Source: Brachybacterium huguangmaarense (GTDB taxonomy: Bacteria; Actinomycetota; Actinomycetes; Actinomycetales; Dermabacteraceae). From it: a stretch of DNA of 64,000 nucleotides. Made by a program: the position numbers and the translations under genes. Location: positions 1,612,001 to 1,676,000 of the forward strand of contig NZ_CP107020.1 in NCBI RefSeq assembly GCF_025725725.1, read 5' to 3'. The notes beneath the pieces are model-generated. The model was not told the DNA's origin. It saw only the letters and a program-made list of their open reading frames with translations, and did not search any database. Below are positions 24,068-31,642 of the stretch, one piece after another (the first letter of the stretch is position 1; each line of letters starts with the position of its first letter).

Positions 24068-25539
24068 GCCCCTCGCCGGCCGCGGCGCCCCGGCGGGTGT
24101 CGCTGCGCACGACGCTCGTGGCCCTGCTGCTGACGACGGTGGCCGTCCTGTGCCTCGTGATCGTCGGCGTCACCCACCTCTCGGTCCAGCGGCAGCTGTC
24201 CGAGCAGCTCGACGCGCAGCTCTCGCGGGCGGCGTCCCGCGCCGACGTGCCCGTCCCGGACCAGCAGAGCCCGTCCTCCCCGTCCGGCGCGAGCGACCTG
24301 CAGGGCCCCGGCGGCGGCGAGGGGGAGCTCTCGCTGCGCCTCGACGGCGGCACCGTGACGGAGGCGTCCTGGCGTGACGTGTCCGGGACCGTGCGGTCCC
24401 TCGACGCGGCCGACCAGGAGGTCCTGAGGGCGGTCCCCGTGAGCTCGACGAGCGGGCCCCTCCACGGCACGGACGTCGAGCTGTCCATCGGGCATTACCG
24501 GGTGCTCGCCCACGAGGGCCGGTCGGGGCAGACGATCGTCACGGGGCTGCCGTCCGACCAGATGCGCTCGACCCTGGGCCGGCTCGACCTCACCCTCGTG
24601 CTCGCGAGCCTGGGCGCGCTCCTCGTCGCCGGGGTCGCCGGCTCCCTCATCGTGCGCCGCACCCTGCGACCGCTCGAGGACGTCGCGCGCATCGCCTCGG
24701 ACGTCGCCACGATGCCGCTCGAGACGGGGAGCGTGACCCTCGCCGAGCGCGCGCCCGACGAGGCCACCCGCTCGGGCCGCGAGGTCCACGACGTGTCGCG
24801 CGCGCTCAACCGGCTGCTTGACAACGTCGAGGGGGCCCTCGACACGCGTCACCGCAGCGAGGAGCGCATGCGCCGGTTCATCGCCGACGCCTCCCACGAG
24901 CTGCGCACGCCGCTCACCTCGATCCGCGGGTACACCGAGATGCTGCGGCTGACGGAGGACCTGAGCGATCGCGGACGCCAGAGCGTCGACCGGCTCGACG
25001 CCCAGTCGCGCCGCATGACGTCCCTCGTCGAGGACCTGCTGCTGCTCGCGCGCCTCGACGACGGCGCCCCCCGCGCCGACGAGGAGGTCGACCTGGGCGA
25101 GGTGGTCGTCGAGGCGGCGCTCGACGCGCAGGTCACGGCCCGCGGGCACGTGTGGGAGCTCGAGGTGCCCGACGAGCCGGTGCTCGTGCGCGGCGATGCC
25201 CGTCAGCTGACCCAGGTGGTCGTGAACCTGCTGTCCAACGCGCACAAGCACACGCCGGCGGGCACCACGGTGCACATCGCGCTCGCGCGCGCGGACGCGG
25301 ACACGGCGCAGCTCACGGTGCGCGACGACGGGCCCGGCATCGCCCCCGAGCTGCTCGGGGAGGTGTTCGGACGCTTCACGCGCGCCGACGCGGCCCGATC
25401 GGGCACCGACGCCACCACCGGTCTGGGCCTGCCCATCGTGCAGGCGATCGCCCGCGCCCACGGCGGCAGCATCGATGTCGAGTCGCGGCCGGGGCGCACC
25501 GTGTTCACCGGCCGCCTGCCGCTCGTGCACGCGGAGTAG
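24064..25539 (+). CDS. Membrane sensor histidine kinase (HAMP-HisKA-HATPase)
   Basis: 491 residues. TM1 (VALLLTTVAVLCLVIVGVTHL) at about 18-38, an extracytoplasmic sensor of about 140 residues with a Ser/Pro/Gly-rich stretch, TM2 (LASLGALLVAGVAGSLIV), HAMP, then the H-box FIADASHELRTPLTSIRGY with His near 278. N-box VVNLLSNAHKHTPAG, G1 RDDGPGIAP and G2 GTDATTGLGLPI follow. It is a canonical EnvZ/PhoR-like kinase for the regulator upstream (ATGA overlap). The signal is unknown. The repeat-filled convergent region begins straight after the stop. Confidence 0.93.
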   Translation: MSPSPAAAPRRVSLRTTLVALLLTTVAVLCLVIVGVTHLSVQRQLSEQLDAQLSRAASRADVPVPDQQSPSSPSGASDLQGPGGGEGELSLRLDGGTVTEASWRDVSGTVRSLDAADQEVLRAVPVSSTSGPLHGTDVELSIGHYRVLAHEGRSGQTIVTGLPSDQMRSTLGRLDLTLVLASLGALLVAGVAGSLIVRRTLRPLEDVARIASDVATMPLETGSVTLAERAPDEATRSGREVHDVSRALNRLLDNVEGALDTRHRSEERMRRFIADASHELRTPLTSIRGYTEMLRLTEDLSDRGRQSVDRLDAQSRRMTSLVEDLLLLARLDDGAPRADEEVDLGEVVVEAALDAQVTARGHVWELEVPDEPVLVRGDARQLTQVVVNLLSNAHKHTPAGTTVHIALARADADTAQLTVRDDGPGIAPELLGEVFGRFTRADAARSGTDATTGLGLPIVQAIARAHGGSIDVESRPGRTVFTGRLPLVHAE

Positions 25540-25569
25540 GGCCTGGGCCCGGGTTGCGGGCCCAGGCCC

Positions 25570-25762
25570 GGGGTGCGGGGCGGGTCGGAGGTGCGGCTTG
25601 GGACCCGGGGTGCGGGGCGGCCGGAGGCGCTGACGGGGCCTGGGGTGCTGAGCGGGTCGGAGGTGTGGCCTGAGCCTTCGGGATGCGGAGCGGGCCGGAG
25701 GTGTGGCCTGGGCCCCGAGGTGCGGGACGGCCCGAGGTGCCGACGGGGCCCGGGGTGCGGGC
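25570..25762. repeat. Degenerate 35-38 bp tandem repeats (about five copies)
   Basis: Units begin GGGGTGCGG or a variant at 25570, 25607, 25642, 25680 and 25717, with lengths of 37, 35, 38, 37 and 35 bp and a partial sixth from 25752. Within each, a second conserved block reads GGTCGGAGGTGYGGCYTG or its shorter form GCCGGAGGCGCTGACGG; the long and short forms alternate. The unit lengths are not a constant multiple of three, arguing against a repeat protein. Strand-asymmetric (G-rich on plus). Confidence 0.7.
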
Positions 25763-25778
25763 GGATCCGGGGGCGCGT

Positions 25779-25850
25779 GTCGCGGAAGGGACGCTGGTGA
25801 CGTGCACTGGCGATATCGCCACAGCATGTCGCCAGCGTCCCGTGCGCGAC
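25779..25850. repeat. 72-bp near-perfect palindrome with no loop
   Basis: Arms 25779-25814 and 25815-25850 meet at GGCGAT|ATCGCC without a spacer. Thirty of 36 positions pair: GGGACGCTGG is perfect, and outer GTCGCG matches CGCGAC. It is bounded by tandem arrays on both sides in the gap between the kinase gene and the convergent membrane-protein operon. It could be a bidirectional terminator, a REP/MITE-like element or a protein-binding site. Confidence 0.8.
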
Positions 25851-25981
25851 CAACCCCTCGGGTTCACCGGCTCTCCGCAGCACCCAGCGCCGTCCGCCCC
25901 CCGGCACGACTGTGCGCCGAGGGGTCATGCCTGCCGCCACGTCCGGCCGCCGGAAGACGCGGGCCGGCGTCTCGGCCACCG

Positions 25982-26118
25982 ACCGGCGCGGCCGACCTCC
26001 CCGACCGGTGCGACCGGCGCGGCCGACCTCCCTGACCCGTGCAACCGGCGCGGCCGCCTTCACCGACCGGTACGATCGACCTCGCCCACCAGCGCGGCCG
26101 ACCTCCCCGACCGGCGCG
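25982..26118. repeat. 31-bp tandem repeats (three full units plus a diverged fourth)
   Basis: Units start at 25982, 26013 and 26044 with ACCGGCGCGGCCG and run exactly 31 bp (cores GACCTCCCCGACCGGTGC, with 1-6 changes). A fourth copy, 26088-26118 region, is displaced by about 13 bp (AGCGCGGCCGACCTCCCC). The array ends next to the stop codon of the operon read from the other strand. 31 bp is not a multiple of three. Together with 25570-25850 it fills the 586-bp gap that has no gene. Confidence 0.75.
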
Positions 26119-26125
26119 ACCGGCC

Positions 26126-26686
26126 TCAGCGACCGGAGACGAAGAGGCCGAACTGGGCGAGCAGCGCCGATCCCGTGTAGGTGCCGATGAACACGAAGAC
26201 CGTCGTGATCGCGACCTTCCACGAAGTCTTCGAGAGGTCCACGAGGCGATCCGCGACGCTCACCCCGGCGAAGGCGAGGACAGGCGTGGTGAGCGACAGG
26301 AAGTCGACGGCGCCGATCGCGTCGACGAAGCCGCTCCACGCGAGGCACGAGAACAGCGAGACGAGCGAGACCCAGCCCAGGACGGGGAAGTCCTTGAGCA
26401 CCGGGACGCGGCTGAGGGTCATGAGGTCGCCGACCACGATCCCGGCGAGCGAGAACAGCCACAGGGACCCCAGGCCGCCGAGCGTGAGCGGGGAGATCGG
26501 CGTCGAGCCCGGGTCGACCCACAGCTTCACCTGCTGGGTGAACAGCACGAGGGCGATGGACAGCAGCAGCACCGCCGCGAAGGTCCCGTAGCGCCGGGCG
26601 GTGAAGGGACGCGGCGGCGCGGCCTCGTCGGCCGTCGTCGAGGGCGGCTCGGTCGCGGTCGCGGTGCGCGGGTCGGAGGCGGTCAC
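26126..26686 (-). CDS. Membrane protein, partner of the DUF3100-like protein
   Basis: 186 residues from a GTG overlapping the previous stop (GTGA). A polar Thr/Pro-rich N-terminus of about 30 residues precedes five hydrophobic segments (TFAAVLLLSIALVLFTQQVKLW, LGSLWLFSLAGIVVGDLM, LGWVSLVSLFSCLAWSGFVDAIGA, TTPVLAFAGVSVADRL, ITTVFVFIGTYTGSALLAQFGLF). The closing IGTYTGSALLAQ resembles the end of the preceding gene product (SFIGTYTMVFLAAPL), so the two may be halves of one transporter. No family assigned with certainty. Confidence 0.7.
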   Translation of the reverse strand: MTASDPRTATATEPPSTTADEAAPPRPFTARRYGTFAAVLLLSIALVLFTQQVKLWVDPGSTPISPLTLGGLGSLWLFSLAGIVVGDLMTLSRVPVLKDFPVLGWVSLVSLFSCLAWSGFVDAIGAVDFLSLTTPVLAFAGVSVADRLVDLSKTSWKVAITTVFVFIGTYTGSALLAQFGLFVSGR

Positions 26687-27519
26687 AGTCGGTCCTTCCC
26701 GCGCATGAACAGGTTGTACATCAGCCGCTGGAGCGGCGCCGCCAGGAAGACCATCGTGTAGGTCCCGATGAAGCTCGTCAGCAGCTGGCTCGCCGCGGCG
26801 TAGGAGACGATCGTGTCCTGCTGCTCGGGCACCTGCGCGGCGAGCGTCGACGAGGCGGCCGTCATCATCGACGCCGAGCCCATGCCCGAGGCGATCGCGA
26901 GCGAGCGCACGTCGAAGCCGAGACCCAGCAGCAGCGGGGCGAAGAAGGAGAAGAAGACGGCGCCGAGCAGGGTGCCGATCAGATAGATGGAGAGGATCCC
27001 GCGACCGGGGTCGGAGTCCAGCCCGTACTTCTCGGAGATGTAGGCGAGCTCGCCCTCGCGGCCGAGGCCCAGGGTCGAGCCGATCGCGTGACGGCGCAGG
27101 CCGAGCGCGAGCGCCACCGGGAGGCCGAGCACCACGGTGCCCAGGTTCCCGAGCTCCTGCAGCAGGAACACCCAGCCGATCGAGAGGATCTCCCCGAGGC
27201 GCGGCGCCACGTCGGCGCCGTAGCGGGCCATGAGCGGAAGCATGACGATGATCAGGAACGACGACGAGAACGTCACGTTGCGCCGGGAGTAGACCCGTCG
27301 CAGGATCCCCTTCCGCCAGGCGGGGATGCCCAGGAGCATCGTGATGAGGACCGCGAAGACCAGCGGGAGCACGGTGATCGTGACGTCGGACGTGATCGGG
27401 ATCGCGCGGATCCCGATGCCCTCGGAGATCGCGATGACCACGACGACGAGGGCGATCAGCAGCGCCATGTCGAGGACGGGGCTGGAGCGGCGCGCCGCAG
27501 GCGCGGTGGTGGCGGTCAC
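26683..27519 (-). CDS. DUF3100-like multi-spanning membrane protein
   Basis: 278 residues. Start is a GTG at 27519 with AAGGAG 6 nt upstream, overlapping the M20 gene stop. About eight membrane helices, including MALLIALVVVVIAISEGIGI, VTITVLPLVFAVLITMLLGI and FFAPLLLGLGFDVRSLAIASG followed by a Gly/Ser-rich MGSASMMTAASSTLAA loop that could be a substrate path. I recognise it as DUF3100-like from memory, at moderate confidence. Located between an amidohydrolase and a second membrane protein, it is probably the uptake system for the hydrolase substrate. Confidence 0.7.
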   Translation of the reverse strand: MTATTAPAARRSSPVLDMALLIALVVVVIAISEGIGIRAIPITSDVTITVLPLVFAVLITMLLGIPAWRKGILRRVYSRRNVTFSSSFLIIVMLPLMARYGADVAPRLGEILSIGWVFLLQELGNLGTVVLGLPVALALGLRRHAIGSTLGLGREGELAYISEKYGLDSDPGRGILSIYLIGTLLGAVFFSFFAPLLLGLGFDVRSLAIASGMGSASMMTAASSTLAAQVPEQQDTIVSYAAASQLLTSFIGTYTMVFLAAPLQRLMYNLFMRGKDRL

Positions 27520-28811
27520 GACTTCTCCTTCCCGTGGGCGCCGGCGGGCACGGGGGCGATGGTTGCCACCGCCTCGACGTACTCGGCGAAGGATCGGCGG
27601 TACGGCGGCTCGGGCAGGTGCTCGCCCATGCGCAGCAGGCCGCGGACGAGCAGCCGCGGCACCGCGATGAGCACGGTCTCGGGGTCGATCAGGGCGAAGT
27701 CCTTGCCGTGGATCGTGCCCTCGAAGCCCCCGTAGGAGAGTTGCACGGTCGGCATCATGAACGAGAGGTCGCCGGCGTCGCCCGCGGCGGCGATCGCCCC
27801 GCGATCGTCGATCAGGCAGGTGAGGTGCGAGTCCTGCTCGAAGGCCTCCCGGAACGCGCCGTTCATCGCACGGTCCTGGTTCAGCGGGAGGTAGCCCATC
27901 TCGGTGGTCACGTGGGCGGTGCCCCCGAGGGCGGCCGCGCAGCCGTGCGCGGCGCGGTCCACCCGCGAGGCGATCTCGGTGAGGTAGTCGAGGTCGCTCG
28001 AGCGGACGTCGGTGCCGACGCGGGCCCGATGGGGGATCACGTTGGTGGTCATGTCGGTCGAGGGGATCACCGGGTTCATCCGCACCAGGACGTCCTCGCG
28101 CACCTGCTGGCGCCCCAGCCCGAGCGCGGTCGTGAACAGGGTGGCCATCGAGTAGGCGTTGGTGCCGCTGAACGGGTCGAGCCCGGCGTGCGAGGCGGAG
28201 CCCTCGAACTCGATCGTCTTGTACAGGAAGCCGGCCAGGCCGCAGTCGATCTCGACGGTGGGCTCGGGCAGGCGGCCGCCGATGGCGTGCAGGCACACCG
28301 CGGCGTCGATGTCGTCGAACACTCCGAGCATCATCGCCTCGGGCTTGCCGCCGAACCACGTGATCTCGCCCCGGTCGCGCATGTCCGCGCGGGTGGCGAG
28401 GTCCACGAACTCCTCGGCGGGCACGAACACGAAGCTCAGGTCGACGCTCGCCTCGCGCCACGCCCCCGTGCTCACGAGGTGCGCGAAGGCCGCCAGGGCG
28501 ATGCCCGTCTGGGTGTGGTGGCCGCACGCGTGCACCGCGCCCGTCTCGGGATCGGCGTCGGGATGGGCTGGCGAGATCACCGCGTCCAGCTCGGCGACGA
28601 CGGCGATGCGTCGATGCGCGGGATCGGAGGAGGGGAGGTCGACCTTGAGGCCGGTGGTCGAGAAGCGCTCGATCGGCAGGCCCTCGCCGTGCCGCGTGAG
28701 GAACTCCTCGACGGCGCGGGAGGTGCGGTGCTCGCGGTAGCCGAGCTCGGGATGCCGCCAGAGGTCGTCGACCAGCTCGCGGACCTCGGGGAAGATCTCG
28801 TCGAATGTCAT
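27516..28811 (-). CDS. M20 family amidohydrolase (AbgB/carboxypeptidase-like)
   Basis: 431 residues. Metal ligands of the M20 fold are visible: VVAELDAV, the HACGHHTQTG box near 111-120, catalytic/ligand Glu in FVPAEEFVD near 150 and the late H in GTIHGKDF. The dimerisation lid (GSASHAGLDPFSGTNAY) is present. This resembles the AbgB p-aminobenzoyl-glutamate hydrolases and IAA-amino-acid hydrolases. The ATG at 28811 has no clear Shine-Dalgarno; a TAAGGT -10 candidate lies about 100 bp upstream. First gene of a three-gene, fully overlapping operon, which suggests uptake and hydrolysis of an N-acyl amino acid. Confidence 0.87.
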   Translation of the reverse strand: MTFDEIFPEVRELVDDLWRHPELGYREHRTSRAVEEFLTRHGEGLPIERFSTTGLKVDLPSSDPAHRRIAVVAELDAVISPAHPDADPETGAVHACGHHTQTGIALAAFAHLVSTGAWREASVDLSFVFVPAEEFVDLATRADMRDRGEITWFGGKPEAMMLGVFDDIDAAVCLHAIGGRLPEPTVEIDCGLAGFLYKTIEFEGSASHAGLDPFSGTNAYSMATLFTTALGLGRQQVREDVLVRMNPVIPSTDMTTNVIPHRARVGTDVRSSDLDYLTEIASRVDRAAHGCAAALGGTAHVTTEMGYLPLNQDRAMNGAFREAFEQDSHLTCLIDDRGAIAAAGDAGDLSFMMPTVQLSYGGFEGTIHGKDFALIDPETVLIAVPRLLVRGLLRMGEHLPEPPYRRSFAEYVEAVATIAPVPAGAHGKEKS

Positions 28812-28952
28812 GGGGGAGAGGGCTTTCGGAGGGGACACGTCGGCAGGGGCCGACCCGCGGGGCGCGCGGCGCGGGGGCCGGCACGCCGTCGGGACCTCCA
28901 GCACCTTACGCGGTTCCCGGGTGCGGGCGCCGGGGCGTCCGCGGGGCGTCGG

Positions 28953-29608
28953 TCAGGCGCGCTCCTCGGCCCGCTCACCCGTCAGGCGGACGAGCACCGG
29001 GCCGTGCACACGCTCGGAGAAGTACTGGATCAGGGAGCCGTTGAAGAACGCGGTCATGACGGTGCCGAAGCCGACGGCGCCGCGGAAGACGACCGCGAGG
29101 ATCACGAAGAGCACGTCCTGGGGCACTCGCACGCGGCGGTACTCCCAGCGGGTGCGGTCCACGATCATCGGTGCGAGGGCGTCGTAGGGTGCCATGCCCA
29201 CGTCGGCGGTCATGTAGGCGCTCGCCCCGAAGGCGAACACCACGATCCCGATCGCGAAGAACACCGTCATGCTCAGCAGGGAGCGGTCCTCGGGCAGCGC
29301 GGGCCCCAGCAGCGCCGAGAACAGGTCGATCGCGAAGCCCGTGAGCAGCATGTTGAAGATGGATCCGATGCCGATGTAGCGCCGTCCCCAGATCAGCATC
29401 GGGATGAAGAGGACCACGTTGCTGAGCAGCTGGTAGGCGCCCAGGCTCCAGCCGATCTGGTCGCTCACGCCGATGTTGAGCGCCGTGTACGGGTCGACCC
29501 GACGCCGCCGACCTGCAGGATCGCGGCACCGAGGCCGATGATGGCGACGCCCACCAGGGAGTATCCGCTACGGATCGTCAGCTGCTTGAGGTCGCGCGTG
29601 CGCGCCAT
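28953..29608 (-). pseudogene. YczE/YitT-like membrane protein gene split by a frameshift
   Basis: The ATG at 29608 (after GGGAG) opens MARTRDLKQLTIRSGYSLVGV and AIIGLGAAILQVGGVG, then runs out of frame near 29498-29501 and stops after 46 codons. One base away, the frame continues VDPYTALNIGVSDQIGWSLGAYQLL to the stop at 28953, exactly what YczE proteins have after the GG-x-G turn. A one-base loss in the palindrome GGGTCGACCC (29491-29500) explains it. Joined, the product is about 218 residues with five helices, the usual family length. Sequencing error or true inactivation are both possible; a start at an internal GTG/ATG would give only a fragment. Confidence 0.7.
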
Positions 29609-29747
29609 GTCCCGCTCCCTGCTCGAGGCGTCCATCGGTGCGGTCCGACCCTATCGGCCCCGGCGCCGTGACCCTGCCCCGCGGGTCCCGGGCGCGGGCG
29701 GGAGGCAGTGCTGCATGTCGTGGGCCCGCCGTCGACGGTGGTGGCGG

Positions 29748-30803
29748 CTATGCGTCCTTGAGCATCCAGACTCGTCGCAGAGGAATCCGCTCAGCGACGT
29801 CTTCAGGGAGCTTCTCGTAGTTCTTGAGCACCCGCTCAACGATGTCCGTGGAGTCCCACACCTTCACGCGGAAACGCTGGTGCTTGACGGCCTCACGAGC
29901 CGCTCTCGACAGCCCCGTCCACGTTGCCAGCAAGCCGTAGTCCGCGCCCTGCGTGTGTACGAGCCCGTTGAGCTGTGCCACGACCTCGGAGGCGACCTGG
30001 CCGGTCTTGACCTGCACGATCAGCTTCGGAGACTCCAGGCCGAGAAGTCCCTGCCCCGCCGTGATGTCGATGCCTCCGTCGGCACCGGGCGGAGCTTCGT
30101 CGGTGTCGAAGCCCTCCGCTTCGAGCAGCACTGCGACAAGATGCGCGAGGCCATGGCCTGAGAACTCCACTGCGATGCGGGTCGTGATCTGGTCTTGCGC
30201 GATCACGTCGATGTCCGGTTGAGACTCGGGCTCGTCGACGACATCGCCCACTGACGACGGGGAGGGTTTCGCGACCGGTACTGCGTCACCTCGCGGGGAG
30301 AGTCCGGACGACCCGATGTCCTCGCCTGTCGCCAAGACATGTTCCAACCGGGCGACCGCATTGTTGCGGGAAGGCGAGAAGACCGTCAGTGCGCTTCCCA
30401 ACGTATACAGAAGGTCCTGTTTGATGGCCGATCGGGGCACCCGCCGCTGCCAGTCAACGGCGACGACATGACGCTTGCCCGGGTCGTCGTCCGCGCTATA
30501 GCTGTAACCGGAGACCACGCGCCCGAGCGCGATCTCATGGGTTGCCTTGACGGGGAGCGCCATGAGATCGCCGATGTTCATACGTCCCCGAAGTGCCCAG
30601 AGCTGTGACGTGGCGTTGGTGCGTGCGCCCTGTGACTCGGCTGTGTACACCTCATTCACGATCGCATCCACGTCGGCTCGAGACTCGGCGTTCGTGAGGT
30701 CGGGGACCTCCGACCACCCTCCGCCTGAGCAGCCGTTCTCGATGGCCCACTCGTCCCGTTCCCCGTACCGGCCGGCGCGGACAACCCATGCGCTGTTCGT
30801 CAT
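29748..30803 (-). CDS. Mrr-like restriction endonuclease with N-terminal EVE/PUA-like domain
   Basis: 351 residues. C-terminal Mrr_cat fold: FSGHGLAHLVAVLLEAEGFDTDE, GADGGIDI (Asp) and LIVQVKTGQ (Q-x-K), with the D-QxK active site complete. The N-terminus (WVVRAGRYGERDEWAIENGC, WSEVPDL) resembles the EVE/PUA-like modules that read modified bases in type IV enzymes. It probably cuts DNA with foreign methylation. The ATG at 30803 lacks a Shine-Dalgarno; TACGGT ends 7 nt before it. Base composition is plainly less GC-rich than the flanks and codons such as TTG, ACT, TCA are frequent, a sign of horizontal transfer. Confidence 0.85.
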   Translation of the reverse strand: MTNSAWVVRAGRYGERDEWAIENGCSGGGWSEVPDLTNAESRADVDAIVNEVYTAESQGARTNATSQLWALRGRMNIGDLMALPVKATHEIALGRVVSGYSYSADDDPGKRHVVAVDWQRRVPRSAIKQDLLYTLGSALTVFSPSRNNAVARLEHVLATGEDIGSSGLSPRGDAVPVAKPSPSSVGDVVDEPESQPDIDVIAQDQITTRIAVEFSGHGLAHLVAVLLEAEGFDTDEAPPGADGGIDITAGQGLLGLESPKLIVQVKTGQVASEVVAQLNGLVHTQGADYGLLATWTGLSRAAREAVKHQRFRVKVWDSTDIVERVLKNYEKLPEDVAERIPLRRVWMLKDA

Positions 30804-31642
30804 GGTCCGACCGTACGTCAGCCACCATGCGCGTGACGGCGATCTCCGGCGCTTCGCCGCATGGGCGTTCGTTCGCGAACATGACGGGAGAAGCAGCGTC
30901 CCGGAAGACGAACGCGGTCGTTCTTGCGTGTGTCGCTGATTCCCGCCATGCATCGACTTCTGCGACGTGGTCGCCATCGCGCCCTCATGGCGGCCATTGC
31001 GCAGATGTCGATGGTCGAAGACGGCCATGTCGCAGAACTCGGTGGAAGGTGAGGGCGCAGACGTGGGACTGAGATGTGGCTGTCGGGCGAGGCTCTGTCT
31101 CAGCGCTCGGGGGGGGATGGCCGCCCAGGCGCTGCGCCTCGGCTTACCGAGGGACTGGTTGTGGCGGTGTGGTCAGAGCTCGGCGACGGCCCGGGCCACC
31201 ACGGCAGCGCGGACCGCGCCGACGCGAACAGAGAGCTCAGGCAGACGCACGTTCGCGTCGGCACGTCGCATCGAGAGTCACGGTCACGTCGTTCTGTGGC
31301 GCGCGAGCGACGTCTTCGTGCATCTCGAATCCGTGGAGCGACGGAAATGTGCATCTCGATCGACGGTGCGACGGAAACGTGCCGCTCGATCGACGGTGCG
31401 ACGGCAACGTGCATCTCGATTCCGTGGAGCGACGGAAATGTGCATCTCGATCGACGGTGCGACGAAAACGTACCACTCGATCGACGGTGCGACGGAAACG
31501 TGCATCTCGATCGATCGGGGCGGGTGTCGACCCGCTCACGCCGCGGCGGGCTCCGCGTTCACATTCGCAGTGACACCGCGCCCACCTCGCACGCGCATCC
31601 CCGCGCACCCCCCGCACGCGCACCCCCGAATCGCCCGCACGC
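30804..31642. other. 839-bp intergenic region, lower GC, no gene recognised
   Basis: Lies upstream of the Mrr gene and downstream of the LuxR-type regulator gene. Several open frames exist but none has a Shine-Dalgarno, plausible composition or recognisable product. It contains an 11/12 inverted pair (TTCTGCGACGTG at 30958-30969 and its complement at 31026-31037), a GTTCGCGAAC palindrome near 30870, and the tandem repeats listed separately. Composition resembles the Mrr gene, so it probably belongs to the same acquired segment. Confidence 0.6.
31318..31518. repeat. Two-level tandem repeat: two 91-bp super-units of 31+30+30 bp
   Basis: Units start with GTGC or GTAC and CTCGA at 31318 (31 bp), 31349 (30), 31379 (30), 31409 (31), 31440 (30), 31470 (30) and a partial at 31500. 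Type A units carry TCCGTGGAGCGACGGAAAT; types B and C carry TCGACGGTGCGACGGAAAC. Units 1-3 and 4-6 are near-identical, so a 91-bp block was duplicated. Because 91 is not a multiple of three, no single reading frame covers both blocks, which argues against a repeat protein. No spacers, so not CRISPR. Confidence 0.85.

Noticed and set aside
25683..26180. Protein encoded in the convergent repeat region
   Set aside because: The frame runs across a palindrome and a 31-bp array, has no Shine-Dalgarno and an Arg/Pro-only composition.
31318..31518. Possible CRISPR array
   Set aside because: Units abut with no spacers, the repeat itself varies between types, and no cas gene is near.
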